Below are positions 23,752-31,201 of a stretch of 64,000 nt of DNA, in pieces (positions within the stretch are counted from its first letter, which is position 1; each line of letters begins with the position of its first letter). Under the pieces are notes generated by a model. That model searched no databases, had not been told where the DNA came from, and worked only from the letters and a program-made list of their open reading frames with translations. Both the position numbers and the translations under genes were made by a program. This DNA comes from a virus, in IMG/VR virus record IMGVR_UViG_3300045997_000112, positions 41,426-105,425 of that record. The stretch is one strand, 5' to 3'.

Positions 23752-24947
23752 AGCCCGGGCCCTGCGGGCTGGGGAACCCACGAGGCACCGGTACTGATCG
23801 GCGTCACACCCGGCTCGATGGCCAGGCTGGGCTCGTCGTAGTCGGTCATGCGCGGGACGGTCACATCCTTGGGCACGTACAGCCACCCGCCCACCAAGGT
23901 TGTGATCACCCGCTTCTCGAAGTCATCCCCGAAGTCAGAGCTGAGTCCTCCGCCATCGGGCGGGAGCTCCATCTGCAGGTCCCAGACCATGTTCTCCGGG
24001 AACTGCTCGGACCGGTTGGCCGGGAGGGTGAGCACGACGTTGTGCTCGTCCACCCGGGTGACGCCGAACTCAGCCACGATGACGCTCGAGCCCCGGTAGC
24101 GCTTGATGTGCGCGCGCAGCCGGGCCTTCTCGGGGATGTAGGTCTCGATCTTGATGGGCTCCACCACGGTGTCGCCCCGCAGCATGGTGATGTCGTGGTT
24201 GGGGATCCCGTCGTCCACGATCTTGCCGCCGTACGTCGGGATGGGCAGCCGCACCCGCTGAGGCATCGAACGGTCGTCGATCTCCTGCGGCCGGAAGACG
24301 GGCACGTACCGGTTGGTGCGCTTGGAGATCCGCCGGAAGGTGAAGACCTCCAGCGCGTACATCCCAACATTGAGGTTGGAGGAGAGGTCCCGGTAGCGGG
24401 CCTCCAGCAGCTGGAGCAGCTCGTACAGCTGGCGGTACCGCTCGGACCGAGGGATGTTGACGCCGTCGGGAGCGTTGATGTCGATGTCGTATGAGGCATC
24501 GGTGAGCAGCACGTACAGGCACTGGATGGCGCAGAGGATCTGCAGCGGGAGGTCCTCGAGCGGCTCAAGGTTGTACAGGGTGAGCGTCCGACCCAAAACG
24601 TCCGTCCGGTTGGCCGTGTGCATCTCGAACGAGTCCTGGCAGATCTTCTCCAGCTCACTGTCGGTGAAGAACCGGGTGTGCACTCCAGCAGCGGCGATCG
24701 TCACGCCCTTCTTCGGCGGGTGATCAAAGATCAGGGTTCCGGTGTGCTCCTCGACTGCCACATCCTCGGAGACTTCAACCCCATCCAGGTGCACTGCCAC
24801 CGAGTTGGCGCGGACGGGCGAGTAGTCCAGGGTGTACCGGTTGGTCCCGCCAACGGCAACGATCGTCTGCAGGAACGACTTCTCCGGATCGGAGATCTGG
24901 CGCCGCACGGCGAACAGCAGGTCTGACATCTCCATGCCGCCCATCAT
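23748..24947 (-). CDS. Neck/head-tail connector protein, about 399 aa
   Basis: Several in-frame ATGs at 24947, 24944, 24935 and 24929 are possible starts; the longest is given. Residues 35-100 contain a beta motif (TNRYTLDYSPVRANSVAVHL, then FDHPPKKGVTIAAAGVHTRF) followed by FTDSELEKICQDSFE, a pattern seen in adaptor-like proteins of actinobacteriophages. The middle is helical (YRQLYELLQLLEARYRDLSS). The C-terminal third is beta-rich. It is encoded just after the capsid cluster and before other neck genes. Confidence 0.6.
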   Translation of the reverse strand: MMGGMEMSDLLFAVRRQISDPEKSFLQTIVAVGGTNRYTLDYSPVRANSVAVHLDGVEVSEDVAVEEHTGTLIFDHPPKKGVTIAAAGVHTRFFTDSELEKICQDSFEMHTANRTDVLGRTLTLYNLEPLEDLPLQILCAIQCLYVLLTDASYDIDINAPDGVNIPRSERYRQLYELLQLLEARYRDLSSNLNVGMYALEVFTFRRISKRTNRYVPVFRPQEIDDRSMPQRVRLPIPTYGGKIVDDGIPNHDITMLRGDTVVEPIKIETYIPEKARLRAHIKRYRGSSVIVAEFGVTRVDEHNVVLTLPANRSEQFPENMVWDLQMELPPDGGGLSSDFGDDFEKRVITTLVGGWLYVPKDVTVPRMTDYDEPSLAIEPGVTPISTGASWVPQPAGPGL

Positions 24948-24987
24948 CCCTCAGACGACGGGCCCCATGGGGGCCTTACATGGATGA

Positions 24988-25013
24988 GGACCCGGTGCGT
25001 CAACACCGGGTCC
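24988..25013. terminator. 10-bp hairpin, GGACCCGGTG/CACCGGGTCC
   Basis: A perfect 10-bp stem with a 6-base loop lies about 80 bases past the stop of the Acb2-like gene on the minus strand. A second small hairpin (GGCCCC ATG GGGGCC, 24961-24975) follows. Together they probably end transcripts from the Acb2-like gene or separate them from the neck operon. There is no long T tract. The rest of 24948-25094 shows no gene. Confidence 0.65.
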
Positions 25014-25094
25014 TGCCCAAGGGCCTCGTCTATCCAACTCGCCAAAGTCCGACCCCGGGCTTTCACCCACCCTTGTCTAGAAGGCGGACACAGC

Positions 25095-25328
25095 CTACTC
25101 CCGGTAGGCCACCGCTGCGTTGAGCCACATCATTGACTCCTGCAAGGCAGTGAGCGCGAGGCTCCGCTCCCGGCAGTCCGGGATGTTCTCCAGGATCCAC
25201 GCGGCGAACTGCCGGGACTCCGCGCGCACCGCGTCATGACGCGGACCCGTCTGGGGTGTGGCCGGATGGAAGGTGAAGCGCTGCAGCACCTCGAAGCCCG
25301 GGTTCAGCGGGGAGAGCCTCTCCTCCAT
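25095..25328 (-). CDS. acb2: Acb2-like anti-CBASS cyclic-nucleotide sponge, 77 aa
   Basis: The C-terminal half reads IPDCRERSLALTALQESMMW then LNAAVAYRE. This closely fits the hallmark of the Acb2/Tad1 hairpin family (RExSLALTxLEExxMWANAxIAR). The N-terminal RFTFHPATPQTGPRHDAVRA also fits the family's xRFxYHxPxxxQ...RYxAIR. Acb2 proteins form hexamers that bind cyclic di- and trinucleotide signals and so block CBASS defence. The length (77 aa) is normal. It starts 2 bases after the stop of an HNH gene. Differences from the usual motif (LNAAVA for ANAxIA) could alter ligand preference. Confidence 0.82.
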   Translation of the reverse strand: MEERLSPLNPGFEVLQRFTFHPATPQTGPRHDAVRAESRQFAAWILENIPDCRERSLALTALQESMMWLNAAVAYRE

Positions 25329-25329
25329 G

Positions 25330-25911
25330 TCATGTTCCTCTCGTCAGGAGAGCTTGATGAATGGCCCGATGCGTGACCCCGAACTCACGTCCGAGCGCCC
25401 GCAGGCTCATCCCACCTTCTCTCAGTTCTCGGAGCCGAGGTAGGTCCTCGTCCCGAATCTTGGTCGCATGGTGCTGGTTGCCCCTAGGGACGTTGCCGTC
25501 CTTCTCACGATCGTCCATGTTGTCCTGTGGAGTGCCCGCCCGAAGGTGGTCCGGGTTCACACATCGGCGGTTGTCCTTGCACGAGTGCAGGACCATCTTG
25601 CCCTCAGGTACCTCACCCTTGTGAAGCCGATAGGAGTAGACGTGCGCGCGTTTGGACTGTCCCGCGCCCGCCGCGAACTCACCGTACCCGGAGGGCGTCA
25701 GCCGCCCGGTCCAGTTCCAGCAGGTTTCCGTCTTGTCGACTCGAACCCAGAATCGCTCCTCCGTGGAGAGCTTGGCGTAAGGGCGCTGAGAGGGAGGGGC
25801 ACCCGCAGTCCCGTACCGACCCCGATGCTTGGGGCACATCCCCCGGTTCAGTCTCCATGAACCGGGGGAAGAGCAGTCACCGTCGTCTTCGTGGATACAT
25901 ACCCTAACCAT
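25330..25911 (-). CDS. Free-standing HNH endonuclease with C-terminal HTH, 193 aa
   Basis: Residues 1-35 contain cysteine/histidine pairs (CIHEDDGDC, MCPKHRGRYG). Residues 55-130 form the HNH fold: CWNWTGRLTPSGYGEF, then VLHSCKDNRRCVNPDHLRAG and a downstream N. The C-terminal 45 residues (LRELREGGMSLRALGREFGV then THRAIHQALL) are a resolvase-like helix-turn-helix. This is the layout of homing HNH endonucleases. It is inserted between a capsid-cluster gene and the Acb2-like gene and has its own AT-rich promoter region, typical of a mobile intron-less homing gene. Confidence 0.85.
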   Translation of the reverse strand: MVRVCIHEDDGDCSSPGSWRLNRGMCPKHRGRYGTAGAPPSQRPYAKLSTEERFWVRVDKTETCWNWTGRLTPSGYGEFAAGAGQSKRAHVYSYRLHKGEVPEGKMVLHSCKDNRRCVNPDHLRAGTPQDNMDDREKDGNVPRGNQHHATKIRDEDLPRLRELREGGMSLRALGREFGVTHRAIHQALLTRGT

Positions 25912-25945
25912 GAGGTATGTATATCACATCCTACATACGACCTAA
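25908..25945 (-). promoter_or_regulatory. Probable promoter and inverted repeat upstream of the HNH gene
   Basis: On the minus strand TTAGGT is followed 16 bases later by TATACA, close to the ATG. This is a plausible -35/-10 pair in an unusually AT-rich stretch. GTATGTA and TACATAC form an inverted repeat over the same bases, so an operator is possible. The -35 lies inside the end of the upstream gene. Confidence 0.5.
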
Positions 25946-26314
25946 GAGGTACCCGCACTGGTCCAGATGGTCGGCGACATGCTTGTCGACCTTGTACTTC
26001 TGGCCCGCCTTGAACGTGTAGTGGTTGCCGACACCGAGGACCATGTCATCGATGTCCTCGATGACGCGAATGATCACCTGACCGTCCTCCTTCTTGCCGG
26101 TGACCGGAGACATGATCTCCATCTCCACCACCTCGAAGGCACCGAGGCTCTCGTTGGTCTTGGGGTCGAACACGTCGGTCTCGATGATCTCCATCTCGGC
26201 CTGCTGGGCGAGGGCGATCTGGTCCTTGCGCGCGAGCAGCTCTTCCTGCGCGGCAGCGGCCGCCTGCTCCGACTGACGCCCGGTGAAGTCTCCAGGGGAC
26301 TTACGTGTTGCCAT
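25931..26314 (-). CDS. Capsid-cluster hypothetical protein, 127 aa
   Basis: The N-terminus is helical and alanine/glutamine-rich (QSEQAAAAAQEELLARKDQI). The C-terminal 70 residues are a beta domain ending YTFKAGQKYKVDKHVADHLD then QCGYLLGRM. That final pattern (FxxGxxYxVxxxVAxHLxxxGY) is common in a small protein encoded near major capsid genes of actinobacteriophages. A head decoration or completion role is possible but unproven. The start has a GGAG site, and the tRNA lies just upstream. Confidence 0.65.
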   Translation of the reverse strand: MATRKSPGDFTGRQSEQAAAAAQEELLARKDQIALAQQAEMEIIETDVFDPKTNESLGAFEVVEMEIMSPVTGKKEDGQVIIRVIEDIDDMVLGVGNHYTFKAGQKYKVDKHVADHLDQCGYLLGRM

Positions 26315-26372
26315 GCGTTTCTCCTCTATTGGGGGGACAAGAGGATGCTACATGGGTCCATAGAGCATTGGG

Positions 26373-26445
26373 CTCCCCCGCATGGACTCGAACCACGCAC
26401 CTCTCCCGTAACAGGGGAGCGCTCTGCCAGATGAGCTACAGGGGA
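26373..26445 (-). tRNA. tRNA-Asn (GTT)
   Basis: On the minus strand the cloverleaf is complete. The acceptor TCCCCTG pairs with CGGGGGA with one G-T wobble. The D arm contains GCTCATCTGGCAGAGC. The anticodon stem CTCCC/GGGAG holds the loop CTGTTAC with anticodon GTT. The T arm contains GGTTCGAGTCC. The discriminator is G, and CCA is not encoded. It lies between the capsid gene with its terminators and the 127-aa gene, so it is probably processed from the structural transcript. Confidence 0.95.
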
Positions 26446-26470
26446 TCAGGGTAGGCACACCATACACATG

Positions 26471-26502
26471 AAGAAGCCCCGAGGGCCGCCTCGGGGCTCT
26501 TC
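26471..26502. terminator. Hairpin terminator after the capsid gene (second of two)
   Basis: AGCCCCGAG (26475-26483) pairs with CTCGGGGCT (26490-26498), with additional flanking A/T pairs. On the minus strand it is followed by CTTCTTCAT, so it looks like a usable intrinsic terminator. It lies between the major capsid gene and the tRNA. Confidence 0.7.
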
Positions 26503-26521
26503 ATTGGGGAAAGTGGTCCCC

Positions 26522-26567
26522 CGCTCCCCGTCCGGACTGGCGATCAACCCAGTCTCGACGGGGAGCG
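26522..26567. terminator. Long branched hairpin directly after the capsid gene
   Basis: CGCTCCCCGTC (26522-26532) pairs with GACGGGGAGCG (26557-26567), and a second stem, GACTGG with CCAGTC, sits inside. It is 20 bases past the capsid stop on the minus strand. With the next hairpin it forms a tandem terminator or a 3' stabiliser of the capsid mRNA. Confidence 0.7.
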
Positions 26568-26587
26568 TTCCCGGCGCTACCGGGGGG

Positions 26588-27562
26588 CTAGTTGGTCTTG
26601 ATCCGGACGATCGCGTCGTCGGTGATCTTGCCCAGACCCCAGATGCTGTACCAGGCGAGGGCATGCTCTCGGCCGAAGTCGAGGATCCCGCCGTCGCGCA
26701 GCTCCACGGGGAGGCTGATCGCGTGACCGAACGCGTTGTCACCGATCACGATGGCGTCGTAGACGCCACCATTGTTGGCGACCTGGGTGGTCTCGATGAA
26801 GACCACGTCGTAGAGCCGGCCGATCTCGCCGATCATGAAGTTGCCCGGGGCCGCGTACTTCGAGACCTCGATGAACTCCGGCGTGTCGCGCAGGCGGCGG
26901 GACTGGTGCGGGTGCACGAAGCACACGTAGGTCTCGCCCAGACGCGGCATGTTCTTGCTGGCCAGGGTCTCCACGGCGTCCTTCACCGCGTGAGTGGTCA
27001 GGTTGAACGGATCGGTCGCCGTCCCGACGACCGTGGTGGCATCGCCGACCTCACCCGGGTCGTACCAGTTGTTGACGGCACCGAGCCCCTTGCGGTTGTA
27101 GCCGTAGACGACCGAGGTGCCGGTCATCAGCGTGTCGCGGGCCTGGGTGTCCAGGTACAGCGCCATGTTGCGGCCGAGCAGACGGGAGGCGGAGGCCATC
27201 ACGTCGTCGAACGAGGCGTTGAGCAGGAGCTCCGACACCGAGACGGCGAAGCCGTGCTCCGAGACCGTGATGCTGTACTGCGAGGCAGTCAGCGCCGAGG
27301 TCTGCATGCGGATGCCCTCGACCAGCGGCGTGGCGCTGGGGAGGTTGTTGTACCGCATGAAGTTGACGGTGAGGCCGGGGGCGACGCCGAGTTCGGTCTT
27401 CTTGACGGCGAACTGCTCGAACCGAAGGATCGGCATCGCCTGGAAGAGGATCTCCTTGGACCAGATGGTCTGGATCGCCTGGGTGAGCTGTGCGTTGGCG
27501 CCTGGGTAGGCGGTGGGGGCAGCGGCGAGATTGCCGGTACCGGTGATGGCTGAACCTGCCAT
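26588..27562 (-). CDS. Major capsid protein (N4-gp56-like family), 324 aa
   Basis: The pattern IWSKEILFQAMPILRFEQFA, then PGLTVNFMRYNNLPSATPLV, SQYSITVSEHGFAVSVSELL and LLGRNMALYLDTQARD fits the N4-gp56 group of HK97-fold major capsid proteins. The C-terminal half has VCFVHPHQSRRLRDTPEFIE and a beta-rich A-domain. It follows the scaffold gene, as expected, and is the only gene in the window followed by two strong terminators. It forms the icosahedral shell. Confidence 0.9.
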   Translation of the reverse strand: MAGSAITGTGNLAAAPTAYPGANAQLTQAIQTIWSKEILFQAMPILRFEQFAVKKTELGVAPGLTVNFMRYNNLPSATPLVEGIRMQTSALTASQYSITVSEHGFAVSVSELLLNASFDDVMASASRLLGRNMALYLDTQARDTLMTGTSVVYGYNRKGLGAVNNWYDPGEVGDATTVVGTATDPFNLTTHAVKDAVETLASKNMPRLGETYVCFVHPHQSRRLRDTPEFIEVSKYAAPGNFMIGEIGRLYDVVFIETTQVANNGGVYDAIVIGDNAFGHAISLPVELRDGGILDFGREHALAWYSIWGLGKITDDAIVRIKTN

Positions 27563-27600
27563 GAGGGACGACTCCTATGTCGAAGGAAGAAGAGTGGGGT

Positions 27601-28374
27601 CTAGCTGAACATCCCCCGCCCGCCTCCGGACATCCCGAAAGCTTGGCGGTATTGCGCGTACTCTTCGACCGACATGGCCCGGATCTGCTCCGGTGTGAAC
27701 GACTGCTGCCCCGAGTAGTTGTCCAGTGGATCTGTGGCGGGAGGTGCGGTCACCCGCGCTCCCGTCGCCTCGCGCCGAACACTACCGGTCGCCTGGCGAG
27801 TCGCGTCAAGGATACGGGCACTGCGCTCCTTGAGTCCATTGATTGAGGCATCGATCTGCTCGGGTGTATCCCCGGCTACGAGGTCCAACAGCTCTGGCAG
27901 GATGTCATCGCGTGCCAAGTCGATCTGCTGGGCCCGGTATTGCTGCACGGTGGTGTACTGCCGCTCCTTCTCGAACAGGGCGAAGGCGCGCTCCCGCTCC
28001 TCCTGCTCCGCGCGCAGCTTCTGCTCCCACTCGACCTCCTTCTTGGCGAGGAGGGCACGCACGTCCATCTCCTCCTCCTCCTTGCGCCGGGCCTCCTCGG
28101 CCTCGCGCTGGGCGGCCTCCTGGGCCTGACGCTCTGCCTCCTCGCGGACCTTCCGAAGCTCGGCAACCTCTTCACGAAGCTTGGTGATCTCGGGGTAGAG
28201 CTTGTCCTTCTCCTGCTGACGGGCCTTGGTCACGTCCTCGCGGGTGAAGGTCTTGACGGGCTTGGGATCCGCTGGAGGCTCCTCCGTGGCTTCGAGCTGC
28301 AGCTCGGCCTGGAACTCCGGGGGAAGGGACTGGTCGTTCTGGGCGTCAAGCGCGGCCTGAAACTCTGGAGGCAT
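27601..28374 (-). CDS. Scaffold protein, 257 aa
   Basis: A short repeat, PPEFQA, occurs twice near the N-terminus. A long charged helix follows (residues about 50-150, rich in E, K, R and A: EEAERQAQEAAQREAEEARR), typical of phage scaffolds. The C-terminus is short and glycine/methionine-rich. Immediately upstream of the capsid gene and downstream of the portal. It guides shell assembly and is then lost or cleaved. Confidence 0.85.
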   Translation of the reverse strand: MPPEFQAALDAQNDQSLPPEFQAELQLEATEEPPADPKPVKTFTREDVTKARQQEKDKLYPEITKLREEVAELRKVREEAERQAQEAAQREAEEARRKEEEEMDVRALLAKKEVEWEQKLRAEQEERERAFALFEKERQYTTVQQYRAQQIDLARDDILPELLDLVAGDTPEQIDASINGLKERSARILDATRQATGSVRREATGARVTAPPATDPLDNYSGQQSFTPEQIRAMSVEEYAQYRQAFGMSGGGRGMFS

Positions 28375-28377
28375 TAG

Positions 28378-28445
28378 TCATCCTTTGTCCGTTGGGTTTC
28401 TCCAAGGGAGACTATATGACCCAACATTGGGGATCGCCATACAGG
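28378..28445 (-). promoter_or_regulatory. Candidate promoter before scaffold/capsid genes
   Basis: In this short gap the minus strand carries CCCCAATGTTGGG followed by CATATAGT (TATAGT as -10) and then AAAGGA before the scaffold ATG. A clear -35 is not seen. The CCAATGTTGG word sits in the place of the -35/spacer and could be an operator or activator site. Extra transcription of capsid genes would be sensible here. Confidence 0.45.
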
Positions 28446-30188
28446 TCAGGACGTGGCGCCGCGATCGTCCTGCCCCGGGGACTGCCGTGCAGGGAGCTTG
28501 GTTCCGTACGCCTTGGTGACCAGCGTGTTCCGAATGTTGGCCTCGGCCTCGAGATTGATCATGGCGGCCTGATCCTGGACGCCGTACGCCGGGTTGCCCA
28601 CCATGCCGTCGCCGAGCACGTCGCCGTCTCCGGTCATCGCCATCGTCGGGTCCAATGGCATAGCGGGGCCGCCTTCGAGCCCCGGCATCATCCCGGTGAT
28701 GTCCATGACCTCCTTCTGGATCTGCGTCTTGAGCAGGTCCAGGGCACCGTCGGCCAGGGCGTCGTCCATCATCTCCTTGCGGATCTCGTTCAGCTTCTGC
28801 TCGGGGAACTCCTCACCCAATGTTCGGAGCGCCCCCTCACGAGACTCGAGCCCCATCTGCATCTTCATCTGGATCTCGTTGAGGAGCACGAGCTTGTCCA
28901 GGGGCAGCGGCGGCGGGAAGTGCACGGTGGACTGGTAGGAGATCATGTCCGCCGGGTCGAGCTTCGGAACCTGGCCCTCCTCCAGTGGGAGGTCCCGAGT
29001 CGGATCCCAGACCAGGATCTCGGGCTCCTTCACCACCAGGGTGAGCAGGATCATCTCGTTGATGCGCTGCAGGCCCTCGGCGTACTGGGCGATCTTCTGC
29101 TGCCAGCGGTTCATCAATGGCTGGAACTGGATGCTCAGCGCCACGCCGGAGGTGTTGGAGATGGGCTGTGCCTGACCGAGTGCGGTCTCAGGGACGCCCA
29201 CCATCTCGTGCATGGAGCGCTTGATCATCTCCAGGTACTTCAGCGCGCCCTCGAGACCGGGCCCACCACCCTCAAGGTTGAAGACCTGGGCCTCCTTGGG
29301 GAGACCACCCCAGACCTTCTTGGCGCCCTTCTCCAGCTGGGACGCCTTGGCGCCGACGATGACCGTGATCGGCGCCGCGTGGTAGTTCACGATGTCGGCC
29401 ACGTCGGTGGCGACCTCGTTGTAGTGCATGTTCAGGTTGATGATGTCCTGGCAGTCGCTCAGACCCCACGGGCTGTTGGGCACCGGAATGTTGGGGATGT
29501 GCACCACCGGGATCCGACCCAAAGGATTCGGGCGGCTGTCGATCAGCTCGTCGTTGACGTACTCCTCGATCGCGTTCTCGGTGAGGATCTCGACGTAGGT
29601 GTAGACCGACCGGGTGCCCTGGGGGCTGGTGCCGTAGAAGCGGTACTTGATCTTGAACCGGATCAGCCGCGACCGATCGTGCGGGTGGTACTCCGGGAAG
29701 CAGTAGGCCGCGTTCAGCGGGAGCAGGCGCACCCGGCCGGGGTGGGTCATCCCGACCGAGTCCTCCCAGGCTTCCTCGTAGGCGATCTTCACGAAGCAGT
29801 CGCCCGAGACGGCACCCGAGGTGCCCATCTCGAAGAGCACCTTCATCTTGTCGTTGTCGGTCTCCCACACGCGCTTGAGCGCGTCGGGCACGATCGCGTC
29901 GGTCTCCTTGGGGCTGGAGAACTGCACGCCCCTGCCGAAGGTGAACCGGGTGATGAAGTCCGTGAAGGCCCGGTAGTAGTTGTAGGTGTTCTGACTCTCG
30001 CCGGTCTCCCGCCGGTACCCGAAGTGGTGGCCGAGGTACATCGACCAGTTCAGGCTGTACCGGTTGAGCCGGGGCCCGTGGATCTCGAACTCCTCATCGG
30101 CCAGCTCGACGAGCCCCAATGGTGAGATGGAGACCGTCAGGTCCTGAGAACCGGCCCTGAATGATGGAGACGCGAAGTCAATGGACAT
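28446..30188 (-). CDS. Portal protein (SPP1 gp6-like), 580 aa
   Basis: The protein shows the portal pattern: an N-terminal wing (NYYRAFTDFITRFTFGRGVQ), a middle part with DCQDIINLNMHYNEVATDVA and DIVNYHAAPITVIVG, and GVPETALGQAQPISNTSGVA then LSIQFQPLMNRWQQK, a hallmark of SPP1 gp6-type portals. A long acidic helical C-terminus follows (KEMMDDALADGALDLLKTQI). It forms the dodecameric DNA gate at the capsid vertex. ATG start, terminase two genes away. Confidence 0.9.
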   Translation of the reverse strand: MSIDFASPSFRAGSQDLTVSISPLGLVELADEEFEIHGPRLNRYSLNWSMYLGHHFGYRRETGESQNTYNYYRAFTDFITRFTFGRGVQFSSPKETDAIVPDALKRVWETDNDKMKVLFEMGTSGAVSGDCFVKIAYEEAWEDSVGMTHPGRVRLLPLNAAYCFPEYHPHDRSRLIRFKIKYRFYGTSPQGTRSVYTYVEILTENAIEEYVNDELIDSRPNPLGRIPVVHIPNIPVPNSPWGLSDCQDIINLNMHYNEVATDVADIVNYHAAPITVIVGAKASQLEKGAKKVWGGLPKEAQVFNLEGGGPGLEGALKYLEMIKRSMHEMVGVPETALGQAQPISNTSGVALSIQFQPLMNRWQQKIAQYAEGLQRINEMILLTLVVKEPEILVWDPTRDLPLEEGQVPKLDPADMISYQSTVHFPPPLPLDKLVLLNEIQMKMQMGLESREGALRTLGEEFPEQKLNEIRKEMMDDALADGALDLLKTQIQKEVMDITGMMPGLEGGPAMPLDPTMAMTGDGDVLGDGMVGNPAYGVQDQAAMINLEAEANIRNTLVTKAYGTKLPARQSPGQDDRGATS

Positions 30189-30197
30189 GGCTGGAGG

Positions 30198-30569
30198 CTA
30201 CCGCTTCTTCTTGTGGGAGCGGCTGGGATTCTTGCGCCCGCTGGCCCTCTCGTCCTTCGTCTTCTTGTCCGCGTCGCCGCCGTCGTCCTTGGCCTTCTCG
30301 ATCTTCTGATGGGAGGCCAGCTTCTTGGCCCTCTCATCAGTGTCGTCGTCACCGGACTTGAACCGGCCGCCCATCTGCTTGTACTTGTCGTGGGCCCAGT
30401 GCGACGCAGCCGGGGATGGCCACTTGTGGAACTTGGCCTTCGCCTGCATGACGACGATGTTCCACAAGCGCGGATTGGTGGGCGTCAGCTCCTTGTGCTT
30501 CTGCCCCACACCGGTGACCCCCGGCTCCGGCTGGCGGATGGAGGAGTTCCGGGTGTTGACCATTGCCAT
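30198..30569 (-). CDS. Conserved phage protein with DUF6321-like segment and basic tail, 123 aa
   Basis: The ATG at 30569 follows the upstream stop closely; an ATG two codons later is also possible. TNPRLWNIVVMQAKAKFHKW then PSPAASHWAHDKYKQMGGRF matches a small conserved domain (TNPxLwxxVxxxAKxKFxxyPSxxAxxWaxxxYKxxGG) that I recall as DUF5872/DUF6321. The C-terminal third is very basic and charged (KKTKDERASGRKNPSRSHKK), suggesting nucleic-acid binding. It is encoded next to portal. The function is unknown. Confidence 0.65.
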   Translation of the reverse strand: MAMVNTRNSSIRQPEPGVTGVGQKHKELTPTNPRLWNIVVMQAKAKFHKWPSPAASHWAHDKYKQMGGRFKSGDDDTDERAKKLASHQKIEKAKDDGGDADKKTKDERASGRKNPSRSHKKKR

Positions 30570-30583
30570 GGCCAACGCCCCTG

Positions 30584-30982
30584 TCAGTCGCGGACGACGT
30601 TGGGCGCGGCGCGGTGCAGGCGGGTCTCGGAACCCATCTCGAGCTCCCACTGCGGGGAGTCGTAGTTGGTGAACGACCCCTGCACGAACTCCCGCAGGAA
30701 CGTCGGGGCCTCGACCCAGGACGCCGAACCTGCGTGCGCGCGCTGCTTCATCGTCTCAGCCGGGGGCTTGATGAAGACCGGGGCGTTGCGGTTGGGGCGG
30801 CCGGGAGCCGGGGTCTCGCCCTGGCGGATGCCGGTCACGAAGTCGGCCGGGATGTCCGGGTCAGACCCGAGACCCTCCTGGAACAGGTGGGGACCCTCGT
30901 TGCCGGGGATGGACTCCCCGACCTTCTGGTCGAAGAAGGTGGGGGTGCGCTCGGGGAAGCTGGGGACCGGAGCGATGGCCAT
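30584..30982 (-). CDS. Conserved hypothetical protein near portal, 132 aa
   Basis: The ATG start is followed by a proline-rich, extended N-terminus and then VFIKPPAETMKQRAHAGSAS and WVEAPTFLREFVQG. That second stretch looks conserved and recalls a protein found near portal/terminase genes in other actinobacteriophages. It is probably a virion component. No motif points to an activity. Confidence 0.65.
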   Translation of the reverse strand: MAIAPVPSFPERTPTFFDQKVGESIPGNEGPHLFQEGLGSDPDIPADFVTGIRQGETPAPGRPNRNAPVFIKPPAETMKQRAHAGSASWVEAPTFLREFVQGSFTNYDSPQWELEMGSETRLHRAAPNVVRD

Positions 30983-31039
30983 TTGGTACTCCTTGGACGT
31001 AGGGTCTCCGCCCCATTCTGGCGCAGACGACTGGATGTG

Positions 31040-31192
31040 TCAGCCCTTAGCCCCAACCTTGGCAGCAGCGATGCACTCCTCGCAGAGCCGACCCGCGTGT
31101 TTCTGGTCGATATCGACGTACCCGCACGCGGGCCACTTGCCGCACGACCTGCAGAACGCCGACCTGGATGGTTGGTTCACCACTGCCTGCAT
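31040..31192 (-). CDS. Small zinc-finger-like protein, 50 aa
   Basis: The ATG at 31192 has a strong GGAGAG site and lies 10 bases after the terminase stop. The translation has two Cys pairs: CRSC near residue 14 and CEEC near residue 38. Additional Cys and His residues lie between (ACGYVDIDQKH). This fits a small zinc ribbon. The C-terminus is alanine/lysine/glycine-rich. It could be a terminase partner by position only. Confidence 0.65.
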   Translation of the reverse strand: MQAVVNQPSRSAFCRSCGKWPACGYVDIDQKHAGRLCEECIAAAKVGAKG

Positions 31193-31201
31193 CGTCTCTC
31201 C

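Noticed and set aside
25014-25094. A possible second tRNA or small RNA next to the Acb2-like gene
   Set aside because: Only hairpins could be drawn; no cloverleaf and no conserved T loop.
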